DNA of 64,000 nt, from the NCBI GenBank assembly GCA_963791805.1, contig CAWBTU010000003.1, forward strand, positions 1 to 64,000, in the 5' to 3' direction. The stretch comes from JACMJL01 sp963791805 (GTDB lineage Bacteria > Bacillota > Clostridia > Clostridiales > Clostridiaceae). The notes under the pieces were generated by a model. It saw only the letters and a list, made by a program, of their open reading frames with translations. It was not told where the DNA came from and made no database searches. A program made the position numbers and the translations under genes. Shown here in pieces: positions 35,847 through 45,948 of this stretch. Within the stretch, counting starts at the first letter, position 1; every line of letters begins with the position of its first letter.

Positions 35847-38474
35847 TTAATTATCCGTCCTTAAATCCTCTACAATTATACCTGTATTTATTTTCCTCAT
35901 TGGTATTATGCTTGATATTAATGCAACAAATATTGAACCAAATGTTGCTATAAATATGTTTTTCCAAGGCATAGACCATGGAACTTCTCTTATTCCTATC
36001 AATAGATTGTATAATTTACAGTAACACAGGGTTCCAAGGATTGATCCATACACAGCCGCAATAATTCCATAGAGTGATCCTTCAAGTAGTATCATTTTCT
36101 TAATTGAATACTCTGTCATTCCTACAGCTTTTAGAACTGCAAATTCTTTAGTTCTAAGCAATAGATTTGTGCTTATTGTATTAGAAATATTTAAACATCC
36201 AATTACTGTTATTACACCAATAAATCCATAAAGGAATATGCTAATGGCCATATTATCATTTCTATTCCGCCTGTCCATTTTGTCATAATCAGTATAGCTG
36301 TAACTTGAATTATTATTTTGCACTTTTTTTAAATAATCGGTAATTTCAGTGTGAGATATTCCTGATTTTGCTGAGATAAATACATTATGATAATTATCAT
36401 GCCCTGTTACTTTCTCAAATACTTCAGGGGTAGTTATTAATTCTATACACTCATTTTCATTATATTTATTTTCTAAAATGCCTTTATCTGCTATTCCCAT
36501 TATTTTAACTTTTTTATATGTTTTTTTATCTGCGTCACCGATTTCTATATTTATTTCATCCCCAACTTTAAATTTTGTTATATCTAGTACAACGCTCTTT
36601 CCATTATTAGCTTGTATATCTATAGTTTGTACTAATATTACACCATTCTCCTTATTTAGAGCATCTTTATTTATTGCACCCGATTTTAGATTTTTCTTAA
36701 CTGCTTCAAGTCCATCATCTCCAAAGGAACTAATACTATTATTATGAATGGTTAATTCATTTTCTTTTTCAACCATAAAACTTGATTTTCTAAGATTATA
36801 ATACCTATGATTAATTTTATCCTTTGGTATTGAAAATCTAAAGTACTCACAATAATCCTTATAGACTTTATCAACTGATTTGATATTTTTTATTTCATTA
36901 TATACTGAATCCTCAATGGTTGGTGACCTATCAACACTATAGGTGTAATTTCTTCCATCATCGGCTACACCTGCTCTAAATCCATAATCAACAAAGCTTC
37001 CAAATACTATAAATAGTATTATACTGATTATCATTGAAAGCACTGTTATCCTAAACCTTTTTTTATTTCTTCTTAGATTTCTATTTGCGAATTGCCCCTC
37101 AATTCCAAAGATTGCTTTGATAATTCTAGATTTTTTCACCTTTTTAATATTTCCAACTTTAACAGCTCCAGAATTTTTTACTGCATCAAGTGGTGAGACC
37201 CTTCCTGCTTGTATTGCAGGTCCAGCAGCTGAAATAAATATAGTAAACAAACCTATTAAGCCACTTAAAACTAATACTAAAGGCGAAATAACTAACTTTA
37301 CGTCATTGAGAAAATCTAGGCTAAAATAGCTAAACACATATAATATGAGTTGAATTACTACAGTTCCAAAAAACAAACCCAACGGAATACCTATTAAGCT
37401 TAAAATCAATGCCTCTTTAAGTATTATCTTTTTTATTTGACTTGGCGAAGCACCAACACACCTTAGTATTCCAAATTGAGAGATTCTTTCAAGCACAGAG
37501 ATATTAAATGTATTATAGATTACAGCTACGCTAGATATTACAATCAAAGAAATAATAAATGCTAAAATTAAAAATATACTTGAATTTATATTTTTATGAG
37601 CGCTATTACCATATAGTCTTAACAAACTATTATTATATTGAATGCTTTCCTTTGAACCTTGAAAGGTTCTTGTTTCTTCATTTCCTATGCTTGTACTTGA
37701 AACTCCTATGTTTTTAGCGATTTTTCTAGCTTTGCTTCCTATATTCTTCGTGGAGTTCATTTTAGTAAAAACTGAATATCTTTTATCTACATTAATATTT
37801 TTATTATCATCAAAGGTGATTGCTTGAAAAATAAAGTCGTTTGATGAAAAATAACCTTCCTCTTCAATAAATCCTACAACCTTATACTCTTTTTCTTGGG
37901 TTTTTTCAAAAAATTCATCTTTTCTAGCACCATAGTAATCAACTTCTTTTCCAGTTTCCGAACTGTTTCTTATGCCCAGGTCCAAATTGATTTTATCCTC
38001 TAACTTTGGTTTTTTCTCAAAGAAATCCAAACTTCTAGGATTAATAATTATTTCATTAGAGTTTTCAGGAAATCTACCTTCCTTTAATTTTATATTAAAC
38101 ATTTTTAAAGCATTTAGGTCATAACTTTTAACATCTAAGTATCTGTAAGGTGCGGCACTTTGATTCTCTTTTTTTTCTTTTTCACTGGTTTTGCTTATAA
38201 TTGCAAAACTATATCTACTTATAACTCCAGAACTTTCAACCTGGGCATCATTTTTAACCCTATTTACTGACTCGCCTTTAATATTGTCAAAGGAAATATG
38301 ATAATCTCCAGAATTTATTTTTTCTTGCCTTATAGCCTTACCTCTATAACTCATAAACATAGTTCCTATAGAAGTAATTAATGCCACAGAAAGAATAATG
38401 CCAACTATGGTAAGTATTGTTCTCTTCTTCTGAGCCTTAAGATACTTAAATGTGATTTCAGAATAACTTATCAT
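35847..38474 (-). CDS. FtsX/MacB-type ABC transporter permease
   Basis: This 875-residue permease has an N-terminal membrane helix (about 15-37), a large extracytoplasmic domain, a block of three helices with the FtsX motif (QFGILRCVGASPSQIKKIIL, about residues 335-355), another helix and large extracytoplasmic domain, and a final three-helix block (EFAVLKAVGMTEYSIKKMIL). That is the duplicated FtsX layout of peptide or antimicrobial transport and sensing systems. Its ATG overlaps the stop of the upstream ATPase gene (ATGA). A two-component system lies just upstream. The substrate is not known. Confidence 0.88.
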   Translation of the reverse strand: MISYSEITFKYLKAQKKRTILTIVGIILSVALITSIGTMFMSYRGKAIRQEKINSGDYHISFDNIKGESVNRVKNDAQVESSGVISRYSFAIISKTSEKEKKENQSAAPYRYLDVKSYDLNALKMFNIKLKEGRFPENSNEIIINPRSLDFFEKKPKLEDKINLDLGIRNSSETGKEVDYYGARKDEFFEKTQEKEYKVVGFIEEEGYFSSNDFIFQAITFDDNKNINVDKRYSVFTKMNSTKNIGSKARKIAKNIGVSSTSIGNEETRTFQGSKESIQYNNSLLRLYGNSAHKNINSSIFLILAFIISLIVISSVAVIYNTFNISVLERISQFGILRCVGASPSQIKKIILKEALILSLIGIPLGLFFGTVVIQLILYVFSYFSLDFLNDVKLVISPLVLVLSGLIGLFTIFISAAGPAIQAGRVSPLDAVKNSGAVKVGNIKKVKKSRIIKAIFGIEGQFANRNLRRNKKRFRITVLSMIISIILFIVFGSFVDYGFRAGVADDGRNYTYSVDRSPTIEDSVYNEIKNIKSVDKVYKDYCEYFRFSIPKDKINHRYYNLRKSSFMVEKENELTIHNNSISSFGDDGLEAVKKNLKSGAINKDALNKENGVILVQTIDIQANNGKSVVLDITKFKVGDEINIEIGDADKKTYKKVKIMGIADKGILENKYNENECIELITTPEVFEKVTGHDNYHNVFISAKSGISHTEITDYLKKVQNNNSSYSYTDYDKMDRRNRNDNMAISIFLYGFIGVITVIGCLNISNTISTNLLLRTKEFAVLKAVGMTEYSIKKMILLEGSLYGIIAAVYGSILGTLCYCKLYNLLIGIREVPWSMPWKNIFIATFGSIFVALISSIIPMRKINTGIIVEDLRTDN

Positions 38475-39154
38475 CCTCTCATCACCTCATCTTTAACAAT
38501 AGCACCATCTTCTAAAGTTATAACTCTATCTGCCTGTGATGCAATATTTAAATCATGAGTAATTACTATCAAGGTTTGATTGTATTTTTTAGCTGAAAGC
38601 TTTAAAAGTTCTAGAATTTCTTTGCTGTTTTTACTATCTAAGTTACCCGTAGGTTCATCAGCTAGAATTATTGATGGTTTGTATACCAGTGCTCTACCTA
38701 TAGAAACTCTCTGTTGCTGTCCTCCAGATAATTCTGAGGGAAGATGCTTTCGTCTATCTTGAAGTCCTAAGGTCGTCAGAATTTCTTCAAAATAATTTTC
38801 ATCTTCTTTTTTATTGTCTAGTAGCAAAGGGAGCTTAACATTTTCCTCTGCTGTTAATACTGGAATCAAATTGTAGAATTGAAAAATGAATCCCACCTTT
38901 CTTCTTCTGAAAACAGCCAATTTCTTTTCATTTAATGAATATACATCCTGTCCATCTACAATCACTTTGCCTGAAGTAGGTCTATCAACGCCTCCTAGCA
39001 AATGAAGCAATGTACTTTTTCCTGATCCACTGGATCCAACCACAGCTACAAATTCACCTTGATTAATTGATATATTTATATTTTTTAATGCTTCTACCTT
39101 TGTATCACCTTTTCCGTATTGTTTACACAAATCTATAGTTTTTAAAATTTCCAT
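38471..39154 (-). CDS. ABC transporter ATP-binding protein, MacB/LolD type
   Basis: The 227-residue ATPase has Walker A (GSSGSGKST), Q-loop (FQFYNLIPVLTAEEN), signature LSGGQQQRV and Walker B (IILADEPTGNLDSKNSKEIL), with the H-loop (VITHDLN). The FYNLIP and EPTGNLDS forms mark the MacB/LolD group, which work mechanically with FtsX permeases. It is translationally coupled to the permease downstream. Start ATG 39154, ggaggat 7 bases upstream. Confidence 0.94.
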   Translation of the reverse strand: MEILKTIDLCKQYGKGDTKVEALKNINISINQGEFVAVVGSSGSGKSTLLHLLGGVDRPTSGKVIVDGQDVYSLNEKKLAVFRRRKVGFIFQFYNLIPVLTAEENVKLPLLLDNKKEDENYFEEILTTLGLQDRRKHLPSELSGGQQQRVSIGRALVYKPSIILADEPTGNLDSKNSKEILELLKLSAKKYNQTLIVITHDLNIASQADRVITLEDGAIVKDEVMRG

Positions 39155-39249
39155 CTATATCCTCCCGCAAATTTAATCTATACTTATATTTTAATAGTAA
39201 AAGCTTACTGGAAGATTACTTTCTATCTTACTAAATAGTAATGTTAGGT

Positions 39250-40494
39250 TTATTGCTTAGTAAAGTTAATAGTAAATCGCGTTCCTTGTCCAATTTTGCT
39301 TTCCACTGAGATACTTCCATTTTGAGACTCAATAATTAACTTTGAAAGAGCCAATCCTATACCAATGCTATCTGGTTTTAGAGTATTTACACCTTTGTAG
39401 AACCGCCTAAATATATATGGAAGTTCTTCTTTAGGTATACCTTCTCCATTATCCTCAATTGTAATAGTACTTAATAGTGGAGTTTCAAAACTACTTACTT
39501 TTATATTTCCATATATACTAGTATGTTCTATACAGTTTTTTAATATATTACTAAAGGCTTCTGCCATCCATTCATTATCACCACTAAAGTATGTTTCTGT
39601 ATTATTTGAAATATCTATATTAATTCTTTTCTCTTTAGCCTTATCCCATAGCGGCTCCATTGATTTATGGATAGTATCTTTGATGCATACTCTTTTTATC
39701 TTTAAGTCTATAGCTCCTGCTTCAAGTCTTGCCATTTTAAGCAAATTCCTTATTAGCCACTCCATTCTATTAAGTTGAGATCTATTCTTTTCTAGAAAAT
39801 CTTTTTGGATTTCTGGCTCCATGGATGGGTTTTCTAGTAAAATATCATTGATTGCATAAAGCGAGGAAAGAGGGGTTTTAAGTTGATGTGAGATATCTGA
39901 AATAATATTCTTCAAAAACACTTTATCTTCTTTTAGACTTTCCATGCTAAATTTCAATCTATTGGCCATATTATTAAAATTATGTCCAAGAATCGCAAAA
40001 TCTCCTTCTTCCTCTTCTGAAAGGATAGTATTAAAGTTTCCTTCAACAACACTTTCAGAAGCTAAAGAAATAGTTCTAGCCTTACCATATATTTTTAAAT
40101 ATTCAAAATAAATTAAAATTAGCATTGGAATTATATATACTAAAATAAGGATTGACATTTTAGCTTGAAAACTAGGTCCTACATTCTTTAATAAGGGTTG
40201 AGAAGATAACGAAAGTTTTTTATGATAATTATAATTGTTAAGTACTTCCTTACCCTTAGCAACTTCCTTTGAGTTCGCAGGCTTTGTAACACTCCTTACA
40301 ATATCATCTTCTAATTCAGGATGTTTACTTAAGACTTGTCCAACCATGGAAGTGTTTTGGTCTACCACCTTATTATTTAATATATTAATCTCATGATGAA
40401 CAAATAAAAACATTATACCAAAGAAAACTAAATGCATTATAATTAATTTAGCTCCAGTAGACTTTAATTCTGGATTCCTGAAATATGAACTCAA
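39250..40494 (-). CDS. Membrane sensor histidine kinase
   Basis: The 414-residue kinase has two membrane helices (about 18-33 and 112-132) around an extracytoplasmic sensor of about 75 residues. A HAMP-like linker follows (about 135-190), then the H-box SDISHQLKTPLSS with H203 as phosphoacceptor, and the ATPase domain (NILKNCIEHT; IEDNGEGIPKEELPYIFRRF; GIGLALSKLII). It is cotranscribed with the response regulator (1-base gap). The ABC transporter downstream is its likely target or partner. Confidence 0.93.
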   Translation of the reverse strand: MSSYFRNPELKSTGAKLIIMHLVFFGIMFLFVHHEINILNNKVVDQNTSMVGQVLSKHPELEDDIVRSVTKPANSKEVAKGKEVLNNYNYHKKLSLSSQPLLKNVGPSFQAKMSILILVYIIPMLILIYFEYLKIYGKARTISLASESVVEGNFNTILSEEEEGDFAILGHNFNNMANRLKFSMESLKEDKVFLKNIISDISHQLKTPLSSLYAINDILLENPSMEPEIQKDFLEKNRSQLNRMEWLIRNLLKMARLEAGAIDLKIKRVCIKDTIHKSMEPLWDKAKEKRINIDISNNTETYFSGDNEWMAEAFSNILKNCIEHTSIYGNIKVSSFETPLLSTITIEDNGEGIPKEELPYIFRRFYKGVNTLKPDSIGIGLALSKLIIESQNGSISVESKIGQGTRFTINFTKQ

Positions 40495-40495
40495 A

Positions 40496-41191
40496 TTATC
40501 CCCTCCTTACATCGCAATTCCAGCTATATCCTAAACCTCTGCTTGTCACTACAAACTTTGGCTGGGCAGGATTGTCTTCTATTTTTTCTCTCAACCTACG
40601 AATATAAACAGAAAGAGAATTATCGTCAATAAATGCCCCTTCAATGTCCCATAAACTTTCAAGAATACTATTTCTGCTTAATACCTGGTTAGGATTATTC
40701 ATAAAATTTAAAAGTAACCTATATTCTAATGCAGTAACTACTACATCTTCATTGTTCTTTTTAACCTTCCCTTGAAGCGTATATAGAACAATCTTTCCTG
40801 AAGTTAAAATATCGCTCTCCTGGTTTACAAAACTATTTCGTCTTATTGCTGCATTTATCCTTGAGATAAGTTCTCTTATTCTAAAAGGTTTAGTTATATA
40901 GTCATCTGCTCCTAAATCTAGTCCTGTGACAATGTTCATTTCTTCATCACAGGCAGTTAAGAATATTATTGGTATATTGGATATTTTTCTGATTTCATTA
41001 CATAGGTCGAAACCAGTTCCATCTGGTAACTTAACATCAAGAAGAATTAAATCAAAGTTCTGCTCATAATAAAATTTTCTTGCTTCAGCTATTTTAGCTG
41101 CTCTTACCACATTAAATCCATCATTTTTCAAGGTATACTCTATGCTATACGAAAGAACACTGTCATCTTCTACTAATAATATGCTACTCAT
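40496..41191 (-). CDS. OmpR-family response regulator
   Basis: The 231-residue regulator has a receiver domain with D9/D10 (VEDD), D52 in LLDVKLPDGTGF, and lysine in DDYITKPFRIREL, then a winged-helix DNA-binding domain (EYRLLLNFMNNPNQVLSRNS, SVYIRRLREKIE, VTSRGLGYSW). It pairs with the downstream kinase and probably controls the ABC transporter. ATG 41191; a ggggag-like site lies upstream. Confidence 0.95.
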   Translation of the reverse strand: MSSILLVEDDSVLSYSIEYTLKNDGFNVVRAAKIAEARKFYYEQNFDLILLDVKLPDGTGFDLCNEIRKISNIPIIFLTACDEEMNIVTGLDLGADDYITKPFRIRELISRINAAIRRNSFVNQESDILTSGKIVLYTLQGKVKKNNEDVVVTALEYRLLLNFMNNPNQVLSRNSILESLWDIEGAFIDDNSLSVYIRRLREKIEDNPAQPKFVVTSRGLGYSWNCDVRRG

Positions 41192-41232
41192 AATTATCTC
41201 CCCTAATTTGTTGTATAATAAATTATATCATA

Positions 41233-42336
41233 TTAATAATCCCCTCTTCCTTCAGTACCAACTGTAAATTTTACATTTGCTTTTATATCAGAATCACATA
41301 CTATGGCATTCCAATCCGCTCCACTGCCCCTTCCATATTTTGCAACAGCATTTCTTCCTAAATCTAACACATCCACTTTATACTCATATTTAATTTTATT
41401 TATAGAATCATTACATTGTTTTTCTATATTCTTTTTCATATCCTCTTCATATTTTTTTAATTCTTTTGCATCACTAGTTACATCTTTATATAGACCATTT
41501 GAAACTAATTCACCTTCTATGTCTAAATTTATTATAAATCTATACTTATTCCCTTCTTTATAGCATTTAACCTTTCTTTTTGATGTGGCATAGCAACTGA
41601 TATATTTTTCTGAATCCTTTTGTAATGTAAGAATTCCTTTAACATTGCTTTCTTTTAAAATATTTATCATTTTAGCCTCATTTATATTTGACTTTGCTAC
41701 CATTTTATACCCTTTAAAAATAGCTAACCCTGTAGTTTCTATGCCTTTATCTTTTATTGTGATATATGGTAATAGAACATTTCTTCCTTCTGCATCCATC
41801 CTAACTATGATATCCATAATGGAATACTGTAGTGGAAAAAAATTATATTGTTTTAAATTTTTAATCATTCCCTCAATAAATTCTGAAGAACTCAGATATC
41901 CTTTTTCTTTGTACTTTAAAATATCCTCGGCTTTTCCTTCACATATGGCACATAATGCTCTATCATTTATTTCAGGGTTATTAATCAATATATCAATAAA
42001 ATTTTTTAAACCATGCCTAGCTGCTGCCTCACTAAATATAGTGATTCTGTTAAGACCTATTAAAGACTTCTTACCAGCTTCTAATTGTCTATTTTCTCTA
42101 GTCTCTGGTATACTTTTTCCTTTTCCATGGATTACATAACTTGATATATTATTTTCTTCAAATGAGTATACTGATATTGGAACACTAAAAGTTGTATTGT
42201 CAGAATTACTTTCTATATCATTCCCCATACCTACTGGTATTTCTAAATTTTCAACTAACTCTCCCCTTTCGCCAATAAATGTTATTAATAAAATTAATAT
42301 CATAGATATCATTATATATAATTTAATTCTGTTCAT
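41233..42336 (-). CDS. Ger(x)C-type germination protein, lacking the lipobox cysteine
   Basis: GerC subunits are lipoproteins of germinant receptors in the spore inner membrane. This 367-residue protein keeps the GerC layout: domain with VIHGKGKSIPETREN, NRITIFSEAAARHGLKNFID, a middle with GLAIFKGYKMVAK and a C-terminal domain (CNDSINKIKYEYKVDVLDLG). The N-terminal membrane segment (YIMISMILILLITFIGERGE) has no cysteine where the family has LTGCW. So it would be anchored by the helix alone, or is non-functional. It overlaps gerB upstream by 14 bases. Confidence 0.8.
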   Translation of the reverse strand: MNRIKLYIMISMILILLITFIGERGELVENLEIPVGMGNDIESNSDNTTFSVPISVYSFEENNISSYVIHGKGKSIPETRENRQLEAGKKSLIGLNRITIFSEAAARHGLKNFIDILINNPEINDRALCAICEGKAEDILKYKEKGYLSSSEFIEGMIKNLKQYNFFPLQYSIMDIIVRMDAEGRNVLLPYITIKDKGIETTGLAIFKGYKMVAKSNINEAKMINILKESNVKGILTLQKDSEKYISCYATSKRKVKCYKEGNKYRFIINLDIEGELVSNGLYKDVTSDAKELKKYEEDMKKNIEKQCNDSINKIKYEYKVDVLDLGRNAVAKYGRGSGADWNAIVCDSDIKANVKFTVGTEGRGDY

Positions 42337-43417
42337 TTATATCACCTTTTTTAAAAATAATTAAAAAGCATATTGAAGAGACATATATTAGATTAAATAT
42401 TACATACATAGGTATTACTTTATCTATAAAATCGGCTCTTGTAGTTGGGTTATGATACAGACTAGTTAACCATAGTATTATCGGGTATAAAACTAAACAA
42501 AAGGTTGGTGCAGAGATTTTTTTTATTTGTTGGTTTAAGCTATATGAAACGGCAAAGTAATGAGTTGCTGCGCATTTTAGTGCTATAAAAGCCCATAAAG
42601 ATATAAATATAAATCTAAAATTATTTATTATTGGTATGCGTATACTATCACTTAATGATAAAACTGGCCATAAATACTTCGGTGAAATTTCAATACCCAA
42701 ATAATAAATAGTTAATAATGTAAACCAGGTATAAATAAACCCTGAAATAGCAGTACTCCACATTCCGCACTTCATTATTTTTTTGTTATCCTGCAAAAAA
42801 GGATAAATCAAAAAAATAAGTTCCATACCGGAATATGCCAAGGCTGTTTCTTTTGAAGCTTTAAAAATACTTGATAAACCTGAACTAAATACTGGCTCTA
42901 GATTTAAGATATTACCATAAACTAAAGATCCAATAGGAATAAACACTAACATAATTGTTAAATAGAAAACTACTTCATTTAACCTTCCCAGAGCTTTCAT
43001 GCCCTTATATGCAATATAAGCTACTACAACTAAAATAGCCATTAATGCTTGGTAATTTTTCAAGAAAAAAATTGCATATGTCCTAAACATAAAAATAAAT
43101 GCAGAAAGCGCTACCGTATCTATAAACAGAAAAAAAAGAATAAATATATAATTAAAAATGTTTCCTAAAAATCTCCCAAAGCACTTTTTGCTTAATACTA
43201 AAATATTATCTTTCGGAAATTTCTTACATATATAATTTGCTAAAATAAACATATATATAGGATATACTGCTCCCAATATGCACCCTATCCAACCATCTTG
43301 TTTAGCTGCTTTTATAACAACATTAGGTAAGGATATAACTGTAGAACCAACCATCGCTGAAACCAATGTGAATGTAAATTGGCTTGGAGTTAAAAATATA
43401 TTTTCATCTTTTTTCAT
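42323..43417 (-). CDS. GerB-type germinant receptor permease-like subunit
   Basis: The 364-residue protein has ten membrane helices of the APC-like GerAB family, which binds germinants such as amino acids in the spore inner membrane. The start reads FLTPSQFTFTLVSAMVGSTV, with SLPNVVIKAAKQDGWIGCIL, the conserved early motif. It overlaps gerA by 4 bases (ATGA) and gerC by 14, so the three are made together. Ligand is not predictable. Confidence 0.88.
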   Translation of the reverse strand: MKKDENIFLTPSQFTFTLVSAMVGSTVISLPNVVIKAAKQDGWIGCILGAVYPIYMFILANYICKKFPKDNILVLSKKCFGRFLGNIFNYIFILFFLFIDTVALSAFIFMFRTYAIFFLKNYQALMAILVVVAYIAYKGMKALGRLNEVVFYLTIMLVFIPIGSLVYGNILNLEPVFSSGLSSIFKASKETALAYSGMELIFLIYPFLQDNKKIMKCGMWSTAISGFIYTWFTLLTIYYLGIEISPKYLWPVLSLSDSIRIPIINNFRFIFISLWAFIALKCAATHYFAVSYSLNQQIKKISAPTFCLVLYPIILWLTSLYHNPTTRADFIDKVIPMYVIFNLIYVSSICFLIIFKKGDINEQN

Positions 43418-44889
43418 TTTTTTCTCCTAAAATCACTTTGTCTTATATCGTCATTATGAGGTATTACATCAGGTCTTTTATTCATCTTCCATATAGGCGC
43501 TCTAATAAAAATATCTTTCATGTCGCTTTTATGAAATGAAAAGTAAGGTACACCTAAATTTTCTAAAGAGCAAAGATAGGATAATATAAAGAACCATCCA
43601 ATAATTATTCCTAAAATACCAATCCAGTTTGTCATAATTAGCATAATATAAGATATTAATCTTATTGAAATAGACATTTGGTAATTAGGAATTACAAATG
43701 AGGCAACTGTTGTAATTCCTGCAACAAGTAATGTGGTAGAACTTACAACTTTTGCATTAAGTGCAGCATCTCCAACAATAATACCACCTACAACACTTAA
43801 AGTCTGACCTATTTTAGTAGGTAGCCTAAATCCACCTTCACGTAAAAACTCTATGGTTAATTGCATCGCTAATAAGGACATAAATGGAGTTAATGCTATA
43901 CCCTTACGGGATTTTATCAGTGACTCAACGTACTCAATAGGTATTAACTCTGAATTAAATTTAATAAAGGTTATATAAATTGAAGGGACTGTTATCACAA
44001 TAAATACAGCCAAAAGTCTTACCATTCTTGTAAAAGTTGCTACAACTGTTCTTCCATAATAGTCCTCTGATGTTTGAAAAAACTCAGCGAATACTGTGGG
44101 GTAAGTAGTAACATACGGTGTACCATCTAATAAAAAAGCTATTCTCCCTTCCATCAACGCAGCCTGTATTACATCCGGTCTTTCCGATCCAATAACTTGA
44201 GGAAAAATACTATATGGATGTTCTTCAACACTTTGTTCAATAAAACTATTCACTGAAACCGAATCTAAATCTATTTTGTTAATTTTATCTTTTAACTTTT
44301 TTAGCAGTTCCTCGTCCACTATATCCTTTATATACATAATTTCTAAATCAGTCTGAGTTCTTCTACCTAATACAAATTTTTCAGTTTCTAAATTTTTATC
44401 TTTTATTTTTCTTTTTAACAAACTAATATTTATTTCTAGATTCTCAACAAAGCCCTCTCTAGGACCCCTCAGAGAAAGATCATTTATAGGTTCTGAAATG
44501 GATCTATAGAGACCTCCAGTAGTATCTACTACAATTAAATCATTGCATCCATCTACTACTATCACTGTTTTACCTCTTTTAATACTGTCTGCTACCTTAT
44601 TAAAATCTGTTTCTATATTTGTATTACTAACAGTAATATATTTCTTGTATATATATTCTGCATTGTTTTTCATAAATGTTAGGTCCTCATCAATGTGTAG
44701 CATTAATGGATTCAAAATATCTCTATCTATTACATCCATATTAGCTAACCCATTCATATATATAATAGTAACCTCTGTGTATTTATTTTTTCCAACTATC
44801 AAGTTCCTTGTGACTAACTCATTCTCACTTCTAAGCAGGTTCTTAATATTGTAAACAATATTACTTATACCTTCTTGCTTACCATACAT
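43414..44889 (-). CDS. GerA-type germinant receptor subunit
   Basis: The 491-residue protein has a soluble N-terminal half and a C-terminal half with about five membrane helices. Hallmarks are SLRGPREGFVENLEINISLL, SIFPQVIGSERPDVIQAALM, EGRIAFLLDGTPYVTTYPTV and FAEFFQTSEDYYGR. GerA subunits form the oligomeric ion channel of germinant receptors. It heads a gerA-gerB-gerC operon. The N-terminal domain is shorter than in the second GerA here. Confidence 0.92.
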   Translation of the reverse strand: MYGKQEGISNIVYNIKNLLRSENELVTRNLIVGKNKYTEVTIIYMNGLANMDVIDRDILNPLMLHIDEDLTFMKNNAEYIYKKYITVSNTNIETDFNKVADSIKRGKTVIVVDGCNDLIVVDTTGGLYRSISEPINDLSLRGPREGFVENLEINISLLKRKIKDKNLETEKFVLGRRTQTDLEIMYIKDIVDEELLKKLKDKINKIDLDSVSVNSFIEQSVEEHPYSIFPQVIGSERPDVIQAALMEGRIAFLLDGTPYVTTYPTVFAEFFQTSEDYYGRTVVATFTRMVRLLAVFIVITVPSIYITFIKFNSELIPIEYVESLIKSRKGIALTPFMSLLAMQLTIEFLREGGFRLPTKIGQTLSVVGGIIVGDAALNAKVVSSTTLLVAGITTVASFVIPNYQMSISIRLISYIMLIMTNWIGILGIIIGWFFILSYLCSLENLGVPYFSFHKSDMKDIFIRAPIWKMNKRPDVIPHNDDIRQSDFRRKK

Positions 44890-45190
44890 TAAATCACCTC
44901 TAAATTAACAATATGTGCATACTTTTCCCTAGTATTATAAAAATATACTTTATCTACTACAGAAAAAAGTTTCCTGAAAGATTCCTTTATGGATAAATCT
45001 CTTAGGGTAAGTGTTGCAAATGCTGATTTTAATGCAGTTAAATTAGGACTTCCTATAATCATTCATGAAATAGAGATCAATACTATAGAACATAAAAATT
45101 TTATTGACTTGTAGTTTAACATTTTATAGTAACATTAGTTTTTACACATCATATATTGTAAATGTAGTAATACTTTTAGGAGAAATAGTG
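44890..45190. other. Intergenic region between divergent gerA and DUF4397 genes, with a 41-codon open frame
   Basis: From ATG 44989 to TAG 45112-45114 a plus-strand frame encodes MDKSLRVSVANADFNAVKLG and PIIIHEIEINTIEHKNFIDL. It has reasonable codon use but no clear ribosome-binding site and no family I recognise; it may be a remnant. The ger promoter should lie within 44,890-44,980 but sporulation-sigma boxes are not clear. Confidence 0.25.
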
Positions 45191-45844
45191 ATGTTTCAAT
45201 GCCCATATAATGAATATTCTTCTCTTTACAGGGAAAAGCCCACCAAATCCCATATCCGTATATTACATGCTTCTCCCAATACACCCGCAGTAGATGTGTA
45301 TCTTAACAACAGATTAGTTATTCAAAGACTTCATTATAGAGGTTTTTCAAATTATTTACCTACAGCGTCCGGAAGTTACAGTGTTAAGGTATTTCCAGCT
45401 GGAAGACGAGATAAACCTCTTATAAACACCAACTTAAATATTCCAGCAAAATCAATACTAACTTTAGCGGCCATCGGAACTATGCAAAATATAAGTTTAC
45501 TTCCGATAGTAGATCCAAAATTTTTACGAACTCCTAGCAAAACCTATGTAAGATTTGCTCAAATATCACCAAATACACCAAATGTTGACTTAACTATTTC
45601 TGGGGCTGGTAAAGTATTTAATAATGTTGGATATACAAAAGTAACTAATTATATTCCTTTAAATGCTGGAGTTCATACCTTTGATGTTAATGAGTCTCAA
45701 AGCGGACGAAGGATTCTCCATGTACCTAATATCCGACTGCTTCCAAATAGAGTTTACACTTTCTATTCAGTTGGTCTTGCTGGAAAAACTCCTCCGCTAC
45801 AAGCTTTAGTTCCACTAGATGGAAGTACGTATATTAAAGTTTAA
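45191..45844 (+). CDS. DUF4397-domain protein with two repeats
   Basis: The 217-residue protein has two copies of a beta-rich DUF4397 unit: IRILHASPNTPAVDVYLNNR then VRFAQISPNTPNVDLTISGA. There is no signal peptide; the start MFQCPYNEYSSLYREKP resembles short spore-coat-associated proteins. Aggag lies 8 bases before ATG 45191, preferred over the upstream frame. It stands between germination genes, so a spore-surface role is possible, but this is inference. Confidence 0.75.
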   Translation: MFQCPYNEYSSLYREKPTKSHIRILHASPNTPAVDVYLNNRLVIQRLHYRGFSNYLPTASGSYSVKVFPAGRRDKPLINTNLNIPAKSILTLAAIGTMQNISLLPIVDPKFLRTPSKTYVRFAQISPNTPNVDLTISGAGKVFNNVGYTKVTNYIPLNAGVHTFDVNESQSGRRILHVPNIRLLPNRVYTFYSVGLAGKTPPLQALVPLDGSTYIKV

Positions 45845-45860
45845 GTAATTTATGCTCAAA

Positions 45861-45890
45861 AAAGTAGCCCTATACAGGCTACTTTCTTAT
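45861..45890 (+). terminator. Terminator after DUF4397 gene
   Basis: A 9-bp stem (aaagtagcc / ggctacttt) with loop ctataca is followed by cttat. It lies 17 bases past the stop and may also serve truA from the other side. Confidence 0.7.
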
Positions 45891-45948
45891 AATAATATAT
45901 AATTTTCATTCTTTAATTCATATATATCTTCATTAATAATAGTTACTA

